This document shows positions 50,440-59,152 of a DNA stretch of 64,000 nt, piece by piece. The notes beneath the pieces are model-generated. The model worked only from the letters and a program-made list of their open reading frames with translations, did no database searches and was not told where the DNA came from. Origin of the DNA: Persicitalea sp964500445 (GTDB taxonomy: Bacteria > Bacteroidota > Bacteroidia > Cytophagales > Spirosomataceae); assembly GCA_964500445.1 (NCBI GenBank), contig CAZCOG010000034.1, forward strand, positions 8,848 through 72,847, given 5' to 3'. How positions within the stretch are numbered: the first letter of the stretch is position 1; every line of letters starts with the position of its first letter. The position numbers were made by a program, and so were the translations under genes.

Positions 50440-51663
50440 TTAAGCTTCCATTGCTGCAAGTACTTCCTCGACGCGCTCGGCTGCTTCCTTGAACTCAATA
50501 GCCGAGTACACTTTCAGGCCAGACTCGTTGATGATCCGCGCGCCCTCTTCGGCGTTGGTACCTTGCAGACGGACGATGATCGGGACCGGAATTTCGCCGA
50601 TAGCCTTGTAAGCCTCCACGACGCCCGCCGCCACGCGGTCGCAACGGACGATGCCGCCGAAAATATTAATCAGAATGGCCTTCACATTCGGGTCTTTCAG
50701 GATGATGCGGAAACCCGCCTCGACCGTTTTGGCGTTCGCTCCACCTCCTACGTCGAGGAAGTTGGCGGGTTCGCCACCCGAGAGCTTAATAATGTCCATC
50801 GTGGCCATAGCCAGCCCTGCACCATTCACCATGCAGCCTACGTTGCCGTCGAGCTTCACGTAGTTAAGATTGTTGGCTCCGGCTTCCACTTCCAGCGGAT
50901 CTTCCTCGCTGATGTCGCGCATTTCGGCCAGTTCAGGATGACGGAAAAGGGCGTTGTCGTCCAGGTTCACTTTGGCGTCTACGGCCAGAATTTTGTTATC
51001 GGAGGTTTTCAGCACCGGATTGATCTCAAACATCGATGCGTCGCTTTCGTTATAGGCACGATAAAGCGCGGTGATAAATTTCACCATTTCTTTGAAAGCT
51101 TCGCCTTCAAGTCCCAGTGAAAAGGCCACTTTGCGGGCCTGAAATCCTTGCAAACCCACGCTGGGATCAATCCATTCCTTGGTGATTTTTTCGGGCGTAT
51201 TCTCCGCCACGTCCTCGATATCAACCCCGCCTTCGGTACTTGCCATAATGACGTTGCAGTTCTTGGCACGATCAAGCAGAATGGACAGGTAAAACTCCTT
51301 AGGCTCCGTGGGACCGGGATAATAAACGTCCTCAGCAATAAGTACCTTGTTGACCTGCTTGCCTTCCTCGCCGGTTTGGTGCGTTACAAGTACTTTCCCC
51401 AGCAGATTCTTGGAAATCGTCCGCACATCCTCGACCGATTTGGCCAGCGCTACGCCGCGCTGTTCGCCTCCTACGACTTTACCTTTACCGCGTCCTCCGG
51501 CATGAATCTGAGATTTGACAACGTACCATTTCGTACCCGTCTGTTCGCTTAGATTGCGGGCCACTTCCACGGCCTTGTCGGGCGTATCGGCCACGATGCC
51601 TTCCTGAATGCGGACGCCGTATTTTTTGAGAATGCTTTTGCCTTGATATTCGTGAATGTTCAT
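50440..51663 (-). CDS. sucC: Succinyl-CoA ligase (ADP-forming), beta subunit
   Basis: SucC forms, with SucD (not in the window), the TCA-cycle enzyme that makes succinate and ATP from succinyl-CoA. The 407-residue protein has the ATP-grasp domain: MNIHEYQGKSILKKYGVR, KSQIHAGGRGKGKVVGG, EINPVLKTSDNKILAVDAKVNLDDNALFR, and the C-terminal LDVGGGANAKTVEAGF with ILINIFGGIVRCDRVAAGVVEAYK. Length and motifs are normal. ATG start. Confidence 0.97.
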   Translation of the reverse strand: MNIHEYQGKSILKKYGVRIQEGIVADTPDKAVEVARNLSEQTGTKWYVVKSQIHAGGRGKGKVVGGEQRGVALAKSVEDVRTISKNLLGKVLVTHQTGEEGKQVNKVLIAEDVYYPGPTEPKEFYLSILLDRAKNCNVIMASTEGGVDIEDVAENTPEKITKEWIDPSVGLQGFQARKVAFSLGLEGEAFKEMVKFITALYRAYNESDASMFEINPVLKTSDNKILAVDAKVNLDDNALFRHPELAEMRDISEEDPLEVEAGANNLNYVKLDGNVGCMVNGAGLAMATMDIIKLSGGEPANFLDVGGGANAKTVEAGFRIILKDPNVKAILINIFGGIVRCDRVAAGVVEAYKAIGEIPVPIIVRLQGTNAEEGARIINESGLKVYSAIEFKEAAERVEEVLAAMEA

Positions 51664-51897
51664 TTATGTAATGGATAGTTGATAATGCACAGTTAATAAT
51701 TGAAGGAGGGCAAGTTTAATTAGCTGTTTTTCACCTGCTTTCTGAAATAATTAGGTGTACCCCAGATGACCGAGTGCCCCAAAGTTGCCGTAATTTGGTA
51801 GTTTCACGGCAAATTAGCGAATAATTCAAAACAAGGATAGTTTTACAGGGTATTTGTAAAAATCCGGTTGAACACTCTTTACTCTCCACAAAAATAA

Positions 51898-52560
51898 ATG
51901 GCCTTACTCACCGCTTCAGGCATCGAGCGCAGTTACGGTTCTCTGCAAGTTCTCAAAGGTATCGATCTGCAAATTGAACCCGGCGAAATCGTCGCCATTG
52001 TCGGCGCATCGGGGGCGGGCAAAAGTACCCTGCTGCATATCATCGGCACGCTCGACCGGCCCGACAAAGGCAAAGTAATAATCCAAGATACCGAGGTGTC
52101 GAAACTGGGCAATAAAGCGCTGGCGCAATTCCGCAATGAGCGCATTGGTTTTGTGTTTCAATTCCATAATCTGCTGGCCGAGTTTTCGGCCCTGGAAAAT
52201 GTGTGCATGCCGGGCTTCATCGGTAACCAGCTCAGTGAGAAAAGTCTGCGGGAACGTGGCATCGAATTGCTGGAATTACTGGGCCTGGCCGACCGCCTCG
52301 ATCATCTGCCTTCCCAGTTGTCAGGCGGGGAGCAGCAGCGCGTTGCGGTGGCGCGGGCTCTGCTCAACCGCCCCGCCGTAGTGCTGGCCGACGAACCCAG
52401 TGGCAACCTGGATTCGCATAATGCGGAAGATTTGCACCGTCTTTTCTTCACCCTCCGCGATGAACTCAACCAGACGTTCGTTATCGTTACGCACAATGAA
52501 CACCTGGCCGAAATGGCCGACCGACGGCTCGTGATGCGTGACGGCCTGATGGAACGATAG
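51898..52560 (+). CDS. LolD-like ABC transporter ATP-binding protein
   Basis: A 220-residue ATPase with Walker A GASGAGKS (about residues 37-44), Q-loop FQFHNLLAEFS, signature SGGEQQRVAVARALL, Walker B VVLADEPSGNLDS and H-loop VTHNEH. The sequence IVAIVGASGAGKSTLLHIIGTLDRPDKG and the downstream pattern fit the LolD/MacB subgroup, which moves lipoproteins or drives efflux with FtsX-like permeases. The permease is not next to it. ATG start; no clear Shine-Dalgarno sequence. Confidence 0.92.
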   Translation: MALLTASGIERSYGSLQVLKGIDLQIEPGEIVAIVGASGAGKSTLLHIIGTLDRPDKGKVIIQDTEVSKLGNKALAQFRNERIGFVFQFHNLLAEFSALENVCMPGFIGNQLSEKSLRERGIELLELLGLADRLDHLPSQLSGGEQQRVAVARALLNRPAVVLADEPSGNLDSHNAEDLHRLFFTLRDELNQTFVIVTHNEHLAEMADRRLVMRDGLMER

Positions 52561-52881
52561 CTCTTACAGACTCGGAGATTCTTTCGTGAGCTCGGAACAA
52601 ATTATCAATACTGACACACGTACTAGTTACTTTCTTAACTTCATGGAACACAGTCTGTAATCAGATCCCAATCGTAATGGCTGAATTTTTGCATACCATA
52701 CTATATTAAAAAATCGTTAACATTGCGTGACTTTTGGATGCCCAAGGTGTCCTAAGTTAGAAGTTTTTCATAACGTTGAGTAAATTGAATAGCCGCCCGG
52801 AAATTCCGGGCGGCTATTTTGTGTCTAAACCTATTTCAACCATTCTACTACCTAAGGCGGGACAACAACCTTGCTTTATTT
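52561..52881. other. Gene-free region after the LolD-like gene
   Basis: No gene is seen in 321 bp. The only marked element is the terminator at 52792-52820, 231 nt after the LolD-like stop codon. The sequence in between has no clear promoter; TGACTTTTG near 52731 and TAACGTTG near 52772 are poor matches to TAnnTTTG. Confidence 0.6.
52792..52820 (+). terminator. Intrinsic terminator
   Basis: GCCGCCCGG (52792-52800) pairs with CCGGGCGGC (52806-52814) around AAATT, followed by TATTTT. It ends rightward transcription, either of the LolD-like message or of an unseen short transcript. Confidence 0.8.
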
Positions 52882-53229
52882 TTACCTCGAACAAACCGAA
52901 AGTTCATTGCCATTCGGGTCGGTAAAATGAAACCTTCGTCCACCGGGAAAGGAGAAAATAGGCTTAATAATCTCGCCGCCGGCATTTTCTACTTCAATTG
53001 CCATTGCTTCCAGATCATCGGCCCACATAACTACCAGCGGCTGTGAAGCGGCCGGGCCATCGGCCTGATAGAATCCGCCCGCCATCTGGCCATCCGAAAA
53101 ACTAATATACTCCGGCCCCCAATCCTCGAATGACCATCCGAAGGCTTTACTATAAAAAGCTTTGATGGCCGGCAGGTCTTTCGCCGGAAATTCGACGTAG
53201 CAAATGGCTTTGTTCTGTTCCAGGTTCAT
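52882..53229 (-). CDS. VOC (glyoxalase/bleomycin-resistance) family protein
   Basis: A 115-residue VOC protein: AICYVEFPAKDLPAIKAFYSKAFGW, SFSDGQMAGGFYQ, and FHFTDPNGNELSVCSR at the C-terminus (metal-binding Glu in GNELSV). A single small domain, probably a dimer. Substrate unknown. ATG at 53229 is preferred to TTG at 53235. Stands alone between the LolD-like gene and GH16. Confidence 0.88.
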   Translation of the reverse strand: MNLEQNKAICYVEFPAKDLPAIKAFYSKAFGWSFEDWGPEYISFSDGQMAGGFYQADGPAASQPLVVMWADDLEAMAIEVENAGGEIIKPIFSFPGGRRFHFTDPNGNELSVCSR

Positions 53230-53314
53230 GAGCAATAAGGTTTGAGATTGATAATTATAAGTAACAGCGAAGATTAGTAAGTGAGCATCGCTCGTTCAAA
53301 TACGCTTCATATTA

Positions 53315-54208
53315 TCATTTTGTGAAAGCCGACTTACTTCTCTTTTCTTCTATTCCGTAGACCCGCACATAATCGACCTCCATACTTTGCGGGAATATGC
53401 TGTTGTCCACTCCTTTCTGTCCTCCCCAGTTTCCGCCGATGGCCATATTGAGTAGTATAAACTGCTTGCGATCAAAAGGCCATTCCTTCCAGCCAAACGA
53501 TGCATCTTTCTGAAAACGGAAATACTCCTTGCCATCCACGGCAAAAGTAATGAGGTCGGGCTTCCATTCACAGGAGTAAACATGGAATTCGGTGGAAGCC
53601 GTAGGTACCATGATTTCGTCCCCTTTATTAGTACCGATGGAATGATTGAACGACTTTGTATGGATGTTGGCGTGAACCCGATTTTGGTCAAAGCCGACGT
53701 GTTCCATGATGTCCATTTCGCCGTTGTCGGGCCAGTATTGGGTACCGTAGTTGCTCTCGGTGGCCAGCGTCCAGATAGCCGGCCAGGTACCTACGCCGGT
53801 GGGAAGCTTGGCTCTTACCTCGATTTTGCCATAAAGAAAATCTTCCTTGCCTTTGGAAAGCAGTCGCGCGGAGGAATATTGGCGCTCACCGGAGGATTCT
53901 TTGATGGCGGTGATGATGAGGTGTCCGTCCCTGACCTGAGCATTGGCCAGGTTATCAGTATAGTTTTGCAGTTCATTGTTGCCCCAGCCACTGCCGCCCA
54001 GGTCATAGCCCCACTTGGCGGGGTCGGGCTTGCCGCTGTAATCAAATTCATCCTGCCAGATAGGCTTATCGGTGAAAATATACTCTTTTTGTAAAGAAGC
54101 TGGATTCGGAGCCAGAGCGGCTACCTGGCTGGACGGGGGTACTTCCTTCCTCTGGCACCTGGCACTGAGGGCAAGCATAAGCAGTAAGAGTAAAGTAGCG
54201 TAGCGCAT
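53315..54208 (-). CDS. Secreted glycoside hydrolase family 16 (beta-glucanase-type)
   Basis: A 297-residue GH16 enzyme (laminarinase/lichenase type) that cleaves beta-1,3- or mixed beta-glucans. The signal peptide is followed by a Cys at residue 18 (LSARC, weak lipobox) and a short linker. The catalytic motif is GEMDIMEHVG (nucleophile E164, D166, acid/base E169). Family strands such as WQDEFDYSGKPDPAKWGYDLG, NELQNYTD, GTWPAIWTL and VHANIHTKSFNH surround it. No additional binding module. Divergent from the YgiB-like gene. Confidence 0.93.
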   Translation of the reverse strand: MRYATLLLLLMLALSARCQRKEVPPSSQVAALAPNPASLQKEYIFTDKPIWQDEFDYSGKPDPAKWGYDLGGSGWGNNELQNYTDNLANAQVRDGHLIITAIKESSGERQYSSARLLSKGKEDFLYGKIEVRAKLPTGVGTWPAIWTLATESNYGTQYWPDNGEMDIMEHVGFDQNRVHANIHTKSFNHSIGTNKGDEIMVPTASTEFHVYSCEWKPDLITFAVDGKEYFRFQKDASFGWKEWPFDRKQFILLNMAIGGNWGGQKGVDNSIFPQSMEVDYVRVYGIEEKRSKSAFTK

Positions 54209-54370
54209 GAGAAATTTTAAACTTATATGTAAACAATTTGGGCCTTAGATCAGTCCTAAGAACCGTATTTACACTTTTTATTCGAAGCTGCAAAATCTTT
54301 CCTACTTTCGTCGCAGTTCCTTCAAAAGACGCATCTAAAAAGTACTTCTCTTACCTAAATCCTTTTGCCC

Positions 54371-55000
54371 ATGACTCCCCAGCGAAACGGCTCCTTCATC
54401 CGGCGAGCCAAAGATATTACTATCAGCAGTACACTGGCGCTGGCATTGCTCGCCAGTAGCACAGTACTTCCTGGCTGTGAGGGTGGACAAGATAACGAAG
54501 CCGCCTACAGTTACGACGAAACTACCTACACGAAGGGAATTCGTTCCTATATCAAGGAAGTAAGTCCCGGCGAATTCAAAATCACCGACGAAGAAACCGT
54601 AGAGTATGACAAGTCGGAAGCCATAGTAACTTACCTCGACGGTACTACCCGCACCCTGAACCCCGATGCCGCCAAACAATTGATTGACGAAGACATAAAA
54701 ACGCGAGGCGACAGTACCAGTACTAAGCAAGGGGAGCGAAATTACTACCGACACAGCGGCTTGTCGAGCGTGTTGCTCTATGGTGGTATGGGCTATCTGC
54801 TAGGACGGAACCGCGACAACAGCTATATCAACCGATACCGAAGCAATAATAGTGCAGGCCAGTATTACAGCGATCCGCGTACCTACCAGAAAGCCCAGTC
54901 GACCCGCTCGGCTATGCGTGCTTCCCGTACCGTGACAGCCCGTCCTTCGGGCGGAAGAAGCGGATTCTTTGGCAGATCAGGCAGCAGAAGTGGCGGGTGA
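54371..55000 (+). CDS. YgiB/DUF1190-like lipoprotein
   Basis: A 209-residue protein with a signal peptide and lipobox (STVLPGCEGG, Cys at about residue 35), and a variable region with EYDKSEAIVTYLDGTTRTLN. The C-terminal third is Arg/Ser/Tyr-rich (YRSNNSAGQYYSDPRTYQKA, GGRSGFFGRSGSRSGG). The layout and its position directly before a YgiC-like gene resemble the E. coli ygiB-ygiC pair. The function is unknown; a possible role in envelope or glutathione-linked metabolism is inferred only from the neighbour. ATG at 54371 is used; a TTG lies two codons upstream. Confidence 0.7.
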   Translation: MTPQRNGSFIRRAKDITISSTLALALLASSTVLPGCEGGQDNEAAYSYDETTYTKGIRSYIKEVSPGEFKITDEETVEYDKSEAIVTYLDGTTRTLNPDAAKQLIDEDIKTRGDSTSTKQGERNYYRHSGLSSVLLYGGMGYLLGRNRDNSYINRYRSNNSAGQYYSDPRTYQKAQSTRSAMRASRTVTARPSGGRSGFFGRSGSRSGG

Positions 55001-55002
55001 TT

Positions 55003-55122
55003 AAGGAGAAAAGGAGGATGGAGCGAAAGGAATTTGACGAGTACCTTTTTTCCTTTCATCCATCCCGTACTCTTCCCTCCTTTCACACTTTTCTGTTTTC
55101 CTTCTCTCCTCCCTTTCTCCTT
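55003..55122. repeat. Purine/pyrimidine inverted repeat between the YgiB- and YgiC-like genes
   Basis: AAGGAGAAAAGGAGG (55003-55017) and CCTCCCTTTCTCCTT (55108-55122) are complementary over 14 of 15 positions. Inside, GGATGGAGCGAAAGGAA is mirrored by TTCCTTTCATCCATCC with small changes. The spacer is a purine-rich half followed by a pyrimidine-rich half and would form a long hairpin in the message. Confidence 0.75.
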
Positions 55123-55128
55123 CCAAAA

Positions 55129-56304
55129 ATGATTACTCTAAAAGATATGCCCCGGCATCCCGAAAAAGCCCTCCACGAAGTGGGCTGGGACTGGATGCTG
55201 GGCGAAGATACCCTACCCTACCTGGTTCAACAGGCGGTAGTAGTTTCGGAGGCCCAAGCCAATGCCTTACACGAAGCAGCACAGTCGCTTTACGAAATGT
55301 TGGTAGAGGCAGGACAATACGCCATCGACCATCACCTTTTGGCCGAAATGGGTATCCCGGCGTCGTTGCACGAACTGGTCAAACGCTCTTGGGAAGACGA
55401 CCGTCAGATGCACCTTTACGGCCGTTTCGATCTGGCCGGAGGGCTCGACGATCAACCGATCAAACTCATTGAGTTTAATGCCGATACGGCGACTTGTCTG
55501 CCCGAAACCGCAGTGGTACAATGGGCCCAACTACGGGCCAATGGGCTCGACGATAGCCGCCAGTTCAACACGCTTTACGAAACGCTGGTGAGCCAGTTTA
55601 AGTACCTGCGCAATGCCAATGGCGACCTTACTCCCAGCCTGTTGCTGACTACGCTCCGCGACTATCCCGAAGATGATACGAATGTAGCCCTACTTACCGA
55701 GGCGGCTCAGGAAGCTGGTTTCGACACGGATTTCTGCTATATGGACGAGGTCGAATTTTCAGCTTCGGAAGGAATTTTCAAGCAGGACTCCGCCGATGGT
55801 AGTTTCGTTCGATTCGATTTTTGGTTTAAACTCGTGCCCTGGGAGGCAATCGGCGAAGAAGAGCCGGAGTTGACTTCCATTCTTACCGATCTGGTTGTCA
55901 ACCGGAGAGCAGTAGTTCTCAATCCGGCCTATACCCTAATTTTCCAGTCGAAATACATCCTGAAAGTTCTCTGGGATATGTATCCCTATCATCCGTTGCT
56001 TCTGCAAACGGAGCGTTACGTCCTGCCGCACAAACAATCAGTGAGCAAGGTACTTTTCGGACGCGAGGGAGCCAATGTGGCTATTCTGGAAAAAGGGGGT
56101 AGTATCTTGGAAAAAGTCGAAGGAGAATACGGAAACCAACGCTGTGTTTATCAGGAACATGTCGATTTCGTAAGCGATGTCGAGGGCTTTCGCTACCAGG
56201 CGGGCGTTTTCTACGCGGGCGAACCTTGTGCGCTGGGCTTCCGGCGCGGTGGACGCATCCTTGACAATACGGCGCAGTTTGTCGGCCACGTCATCGAAAA
56301 ATAA
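55129..56304 (+). CDS. YgiC/glutathionylspermidine synthase-family ATP-grasp protein
   Basis: A 391-residue protein of the GSP_synth (glutathionylspermidine synthase C-terminal-like, PF03738) family. These proteins are ATP-grasp ligases without the amidase half found in E. coli Gsp. Conserved parts are WDWMLGEDTLPYL, YGRFDLAGGL with LIEFNADTATCLPETAVVQW, KLVPWEAIGEEEPELTSIL, NPAYTLIFQSKYILKVLWDMYP, LPHKQSVSKVLFGREGANV, and AGVFYAGEPCALGFRRGGRILDN. The substrate is unknown. ATG at 55129 is chosen; the longer frame starts inside the preceding gene's stop and runs through the repeat spacer. Confidence 0.9.
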   Translation: MITLKDMPRHPEKALHEVGWDWMLGEDTLPYLVQQAVVVSEAQANALHEAAQSLYEMLVEAGQYAIDHHLLAEMGIPASLHELVKRSWEDDRQMHLYGRFDLAGGLDDQPIKLIEFNADTATCLPETAVVQWAQLRANGLDDSRQFNTLYETLVSQFKYLRNANGDLTPSLLLTTLRDYPEDDTNVALLTEAAQEAGFDTDFCYMDEVEFSASEGIFKQDSADGSFVRFDFWFKLVPWEAIGEEEPELTSILTDLVVNRRAVVLNPAYTLIFQSKYILKVLWDMYPYHPLLLQTERYVLPHKQSVSKVLFGREGANVAILEKGGSILEKVEGEYGNQRCVYQEHVDFVSDVEGFRYQAGVFYAGEPCALGFRRGGRILDNTAQFVGHVIEK

Positions 56305-56308
56305 ATCT

Positions 56309-56677
56309 ATGGATCAAAAAGATGAATTGTTGCTGGCGCTGCGGCCCGTTGTTTCTACTTCGCCTGCCCAAAATCCAGAGGAAGAATTTCAAAATACCGT
56401 ACTACGGCCTATATTAAAATTTCAGCACGATAGAATTGCGGCAATTTTTCAGGGACATCTTCAAAAAAGGAAAGTAAATCTTTCGGGGGTGAGCCTAGAA
56501 GCCCGGAAAAGTTATGTTGAGACGGCCTTCCAAAAAGACTTGACCTTACGCCATCAACTGATCGGCCTGGCTCTGGGAATGATGACCGAAGCAGAATGGT
56601 CAGAATTTCATACAGATAAAGAGTTAGCCCGGCGGCTGAATAATTTACTGGTGCAGCGAATCCAAAGTACCTTGTAA
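56309..56677 (+). CDS. Conserved Bacteroidota protein, unknown function
   Basis: Not assigned to a functional family. The 122-residue helical protein begins DELLLALRPVVST, has NPEEEFQNTVLRPILKFQHDRIAAIFQGHLQKRK, then ARKSYVETAFQKDLTLRHQLIGLALGMMTEAEW. This pattern is widespread in Bacteroidota, where similar proteins are sometimes labelled glyoxalase, apparently in error because no VOC motif is present. It starts 5 bp after the YgiC-like gene and is very likely co-transcribed. ATG start. Confidence 0.7.
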   Translation: MDQKDELLLALRPVVSTSPAQNPEEEFQNTVLRPILKFQHDRIAAIFQGHLQKRKVNLSGVSLEARKSYVETAFQKDLTLRHQLIGLALGMMTEAEWSEFHTDKELARRLNNLLVQRIQSTL

Positions 56678-56683
56678 CAAAAA

Positions 56684-56713
56684 AGCGTGGTCCTCTTTCA
56701 AGAGAACCACGCT
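56684..56713. terminator. Convergent-gene terminator
   Basis: AGCGTGGT (56684-56691) pairs with ACCACGCT (56706-56713), with an inner CTCTT/AAGAG stem. It lies between the stop codons at 56677 (plus) and 56739 (minus) and may end both transcripts. Confidence 0.75.
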
Positions 56714-56738
56714 GTATAAATCTGCCGAATATTCGGCA

Positions 56739-57419
56739 CTAATCTCTGCGTCCCATTAGCAGACTCACGTAGTACAGCAGCGTTGCCAAAGAACCCAGCG
56801 CAGCTACCAGGTACGTCCGCGCAGCCCATTTGAGGGCGTCGGCAGCCATTTCGTGCTCACGGGGTGTCACAATGCCGTTACGATCGATCCAGGCCAGTGC
56901 CCGGTTGCTGGCGTCATACTCCACGGGCAGCGTGATGAAACTGAACAGCGTTGTGAGGGCGAATAAACCTACACCAATCGCCAGCGGGATAATCGAAGTG
57001 TTAATCATCAGAATTCCCGCCAGAATTACCCACTGCATATAGCGCGACGATACGGTCAATACGGGTACCAGTTTCGACCGCAATTGCAGCCAAGTGTAAG
57101 CCGTGGCATGCTGCACGGCGTGTCCACATTCGTGGGAGGCTACCGCCGCCGCTGACACACTCCGGCCGTGATACACATCGGGACTCAGGTTGACGGTTTT
57201 GTCCTGCGGATTATAGTGGTCCGTCAGACGGCCCTCCACCGACACTACGCGTACATCGAAAATGCCGTTTTCACGCAGCATTTTTTCGGCGATTTCCTTG
57301 CCGCTCAGGCCATTGCTCAGGCCGATTTGTGAATACTCTTCAAATTTCTTTTTTAGTTTCCACTGGACATACATGCTGATGCCCATGACTAATATACCAA
57401 TCAAATATGCTCCTGCCAT
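56739..57419 (-). CDS. YugP-type membrane zinc metallopeptidase
   Basis: A 226-residue integral membrane protein of the Zn_peptidase_2/YugP family. The zinc motif VASHECGHAVQHATAY (HExGH) is visible at about residues 94-103 between hydrophobic helices, with NLSPDVYHGRS just before and HEMAADALKWAARTY near the end as the likely third ligand region. The first helix is GAYLIGILVMGISMYVQW. Function unknown, possibly membrane protein quality control. ATG start, 47 nt after rfaE2. Confidence 0.9.
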   Translation of the reverse strand: MAGAYLIGILVMGISMYVQWKLKKKFEEYSQIGLSNGLSGKEIAEKMLRENGIFDVRVVSVEGRLTDHYNPQDKTVNLSPDVYHGRSVSAAAVASHECGHAVQHATAYTWLQLRSKLVPVLTVSSRYMQWVILAGILMINTSIIPLAIGVGLFALTTLFSFITLPVEYDASNRALAWIDRNGIVTPREHEMAADALKWAARTYLVAALGSLATLLYYVSLLMGRRD

Positions 57420-57466
57420 GTCTTTATTTATGAGTTATGAATGATGATATCTATTGTTGCAAATTC

Positions 57467-57952
57467 TCAATAGCTACTTTTTATTTTTTCAATTAGTCCC
57501 GTGGTCGAGTAGCCTTTTACAAGAGGTACTGTTTCCACGCTTCCTCCATTTCTCATTACAAAATCTGCACCAACGATATTTTCTATGGAGTAATCGTCGC
57601 CCTTGACCAAAATGTCAGGTTTCAGGGCTTCAATGAGTGCTTTTGGCGTGGGTTCGTCGAACAAAATGACAGTATCCACAAAGGCTAACGCTGCCATCAG
57701 CCTGGCTCTGGCGTATTCATTTACCACAGGGCGGCTCGGGCCTTTGAGTCGGCCGACCGACGCATCGGTATTCAATCCCAGTACCAGGCGGTCGCCAAGA
57801 GCTCGGGCTTTTTCCAGGTAGTCGATGTGGCCCAGGTGCACGATGTCGAAGCAGCCGTTGGTAAAAACTACCTTTTGATCAGCGCGTTGCCAGTCGGCCA
57901 CTTTTGTAATCGCCTCGTCGAGTTGCAGTATTTTCGTTTCGGTCGGGGTCAT
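57467..57952 (-). CDS. rfaE2: D-glycero-beta-D-manno-heptose 1-phosphate adenylyltransferase
   Basis: RfaE2 (HldE C-terminal type) adenylylates heptose-1-phosphate to make ADP-heptose for lipopolysaccharide core. The 161-residue cytidylyltransferase-like protein has VVFTNGCFDIVHLGHIDYLEKA (HxGH in HLGH), GLNTDASVGRLKGPSRPV, and PKALIEALKPDILVKGDDY. The kinase half is not fused. It overlaps the preceding flippase gene by 4 bp (ATGA), indicating coupling. Confidence 0.95.
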   Translation of the reverse strand: MTPTETKILQLDEAITKVADWQRADQKVVFTNGCFDIVHLGHIDYLEKARALGDRLVLGLNTDASVGRLKGPSRPVVNEYARARLMAALAFVDTVILFDEPTPKALIEALKPDILVKGDDYSIENIVGADFVMRNGGSVETVPLVKGYSTTGLIEKIKSSY

Positions 57953-58998
57953 TCTCTGGATGATTCAACGACGACGGGCTGCGATTTCGGCTGCTCGTCA
58001 GATTTTTTATTTTTTAACAAAACTACCAGAAAGGCAAGTGCGCCAATCGCCAGCATGAACAACATCTGAGTACCATGAATGAATGTCGCCAGGGTTACGC
58101 CGTCGGCCTGGGTCAATCCGTAAAGGATCATCACATTGCCCACCAGCAAATGATAGGCCCCGATTCCCCCCTGCGTGGGCGCCGTCATCCCGATGGCTCC
58201 GATAACCAGCAGCGTCAATCCAGCCAGCGGTCCCAGGTCGGCGGTTTCGGGAATGCAGAAAAACAAAACGTAAGAGACCAGATAATAGAAAACCCAGATC
58301 AGCAGCGTACTAAAAATAAATAAACCCGGACTCCGCAATTTGCGGATGCTGAGAACACCCTCAGCCATACCTTTCAAAAAATCGATCACTTTCGCGACAA
58401 TAGCATTTGCCATGAGTTTGTCGCGCAAATCTTTGTTTCGTAACACAAAGACGACAGCCAGAATCGCAACAACTACGGCTCCACCCGCCACAATGAGGAG
58501 CAGATTCGGTCCGGCCGAAGTACTACTACTATTGACTTTGCCCCCAAAAAATTCCAGAAAAAACTGGCTGAGCCGGTCAAACTCCAGTACAAAATTGAGA
58601 GCAATCATTACCAGTAACGTCAGCACGTCGAACACCCGCTCGGCTACCACCGTACCAAAACTCAGGTTAACAGGTACTTTCTCTAATTTGAAGAGCGTTC
58701 CGCAACGTGTCACTTCGCCCATACGCGGTACGATATAGTTGGCGAAGTAGCCCGTCAGGACAGAGGTAGTAGAATCAAAAAGACTAGGGCGATAACCGAG
58801 CGGCTCCAGCAGCATCTGCCAGCGCCAGGCCCGGGTAATGTGCGCCATCAGCAACAGCGCGCAGGACAGCGCAATCCAACGCCAGTCAGCCGCCTGCAAC
58901 CGTTCCCACATCGTAGCCAGGTCCATGTCTTTGAACACAAACCACAGCAATCCGCCCGCGAGAATGAGCGATATGGCATATTTGAGGGCGTTATTCAT
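57949..58998 (-). CDS. Lysylphosphatidylglycerol synthase-like flippase (UPF0104)
   Basis: A 349-residue membrane protein with about eight hydrophobic helices of the LPG_synthase_TM family. Recognisable parts are LSCALLLMAHITRAWRWQMLLEPLGYRPSLF, NYIVPRMGEVTRCGTLFKLEKVPVNLSFGTVVAERVFDV, and APTQGGIGAYHLLVG near the end. It probably moves a lipid-linked precursor across the inner membrane. Gene order panD-flippase-rfaE2-protease suggests one leftward unit. ATG start. Confidence 0.88.
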   Translation of the reverse strand: MNNALKYAISLILAGGLLWFVFKDMDLATMWERLQAADWRWIALSCALLLMAHITRAWRWQMLLEPLGYRPSLFDSTTSVLTGYFANYIVPRMGEVTRCGTLFKLEKVPVNLSFGTVVAERVFDVLTLLVMIALNFVLEFDRLSQFFLEFFGGKVNSSSTSAGPNLLLIVAGGAVVVAILAVVFVLRNKDLRDKLMANAIVAKVIDFLKGMAEGVLSIRKLRSPGLFIFSTLLIWVFYYLVSYVLFFCIPETADLGPLAGLTLLVIGAIGMTAPTQGGIGAYHLLVGNVMILYGLTQADGVTLATFIHGTQMLFMLAIGALAFLVVLLKNKKSDEQPKSQPVVVESSRE

Positions 58999-59152
58999 TT
59001 TAAGTTTAGTAGTTGAGATGTTTATTCTTTAAAATAAAAATCTGGATTTGAATCGTTTATGACCCAAAACAGACCCGGCAATATTTTATCTTTTTTATTA
59101 AGTACTTATTTGCCAGTCAAGCAATTGCCCACGCAACTCCACAACTAAACGC

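Noticed and set aside
50287..51120. Rightward frame of 277 codons after the AraC-type gene
   Set aside because: It crosses a bidirectional terminator and then lies antisense to sucC, with no domain pattern.
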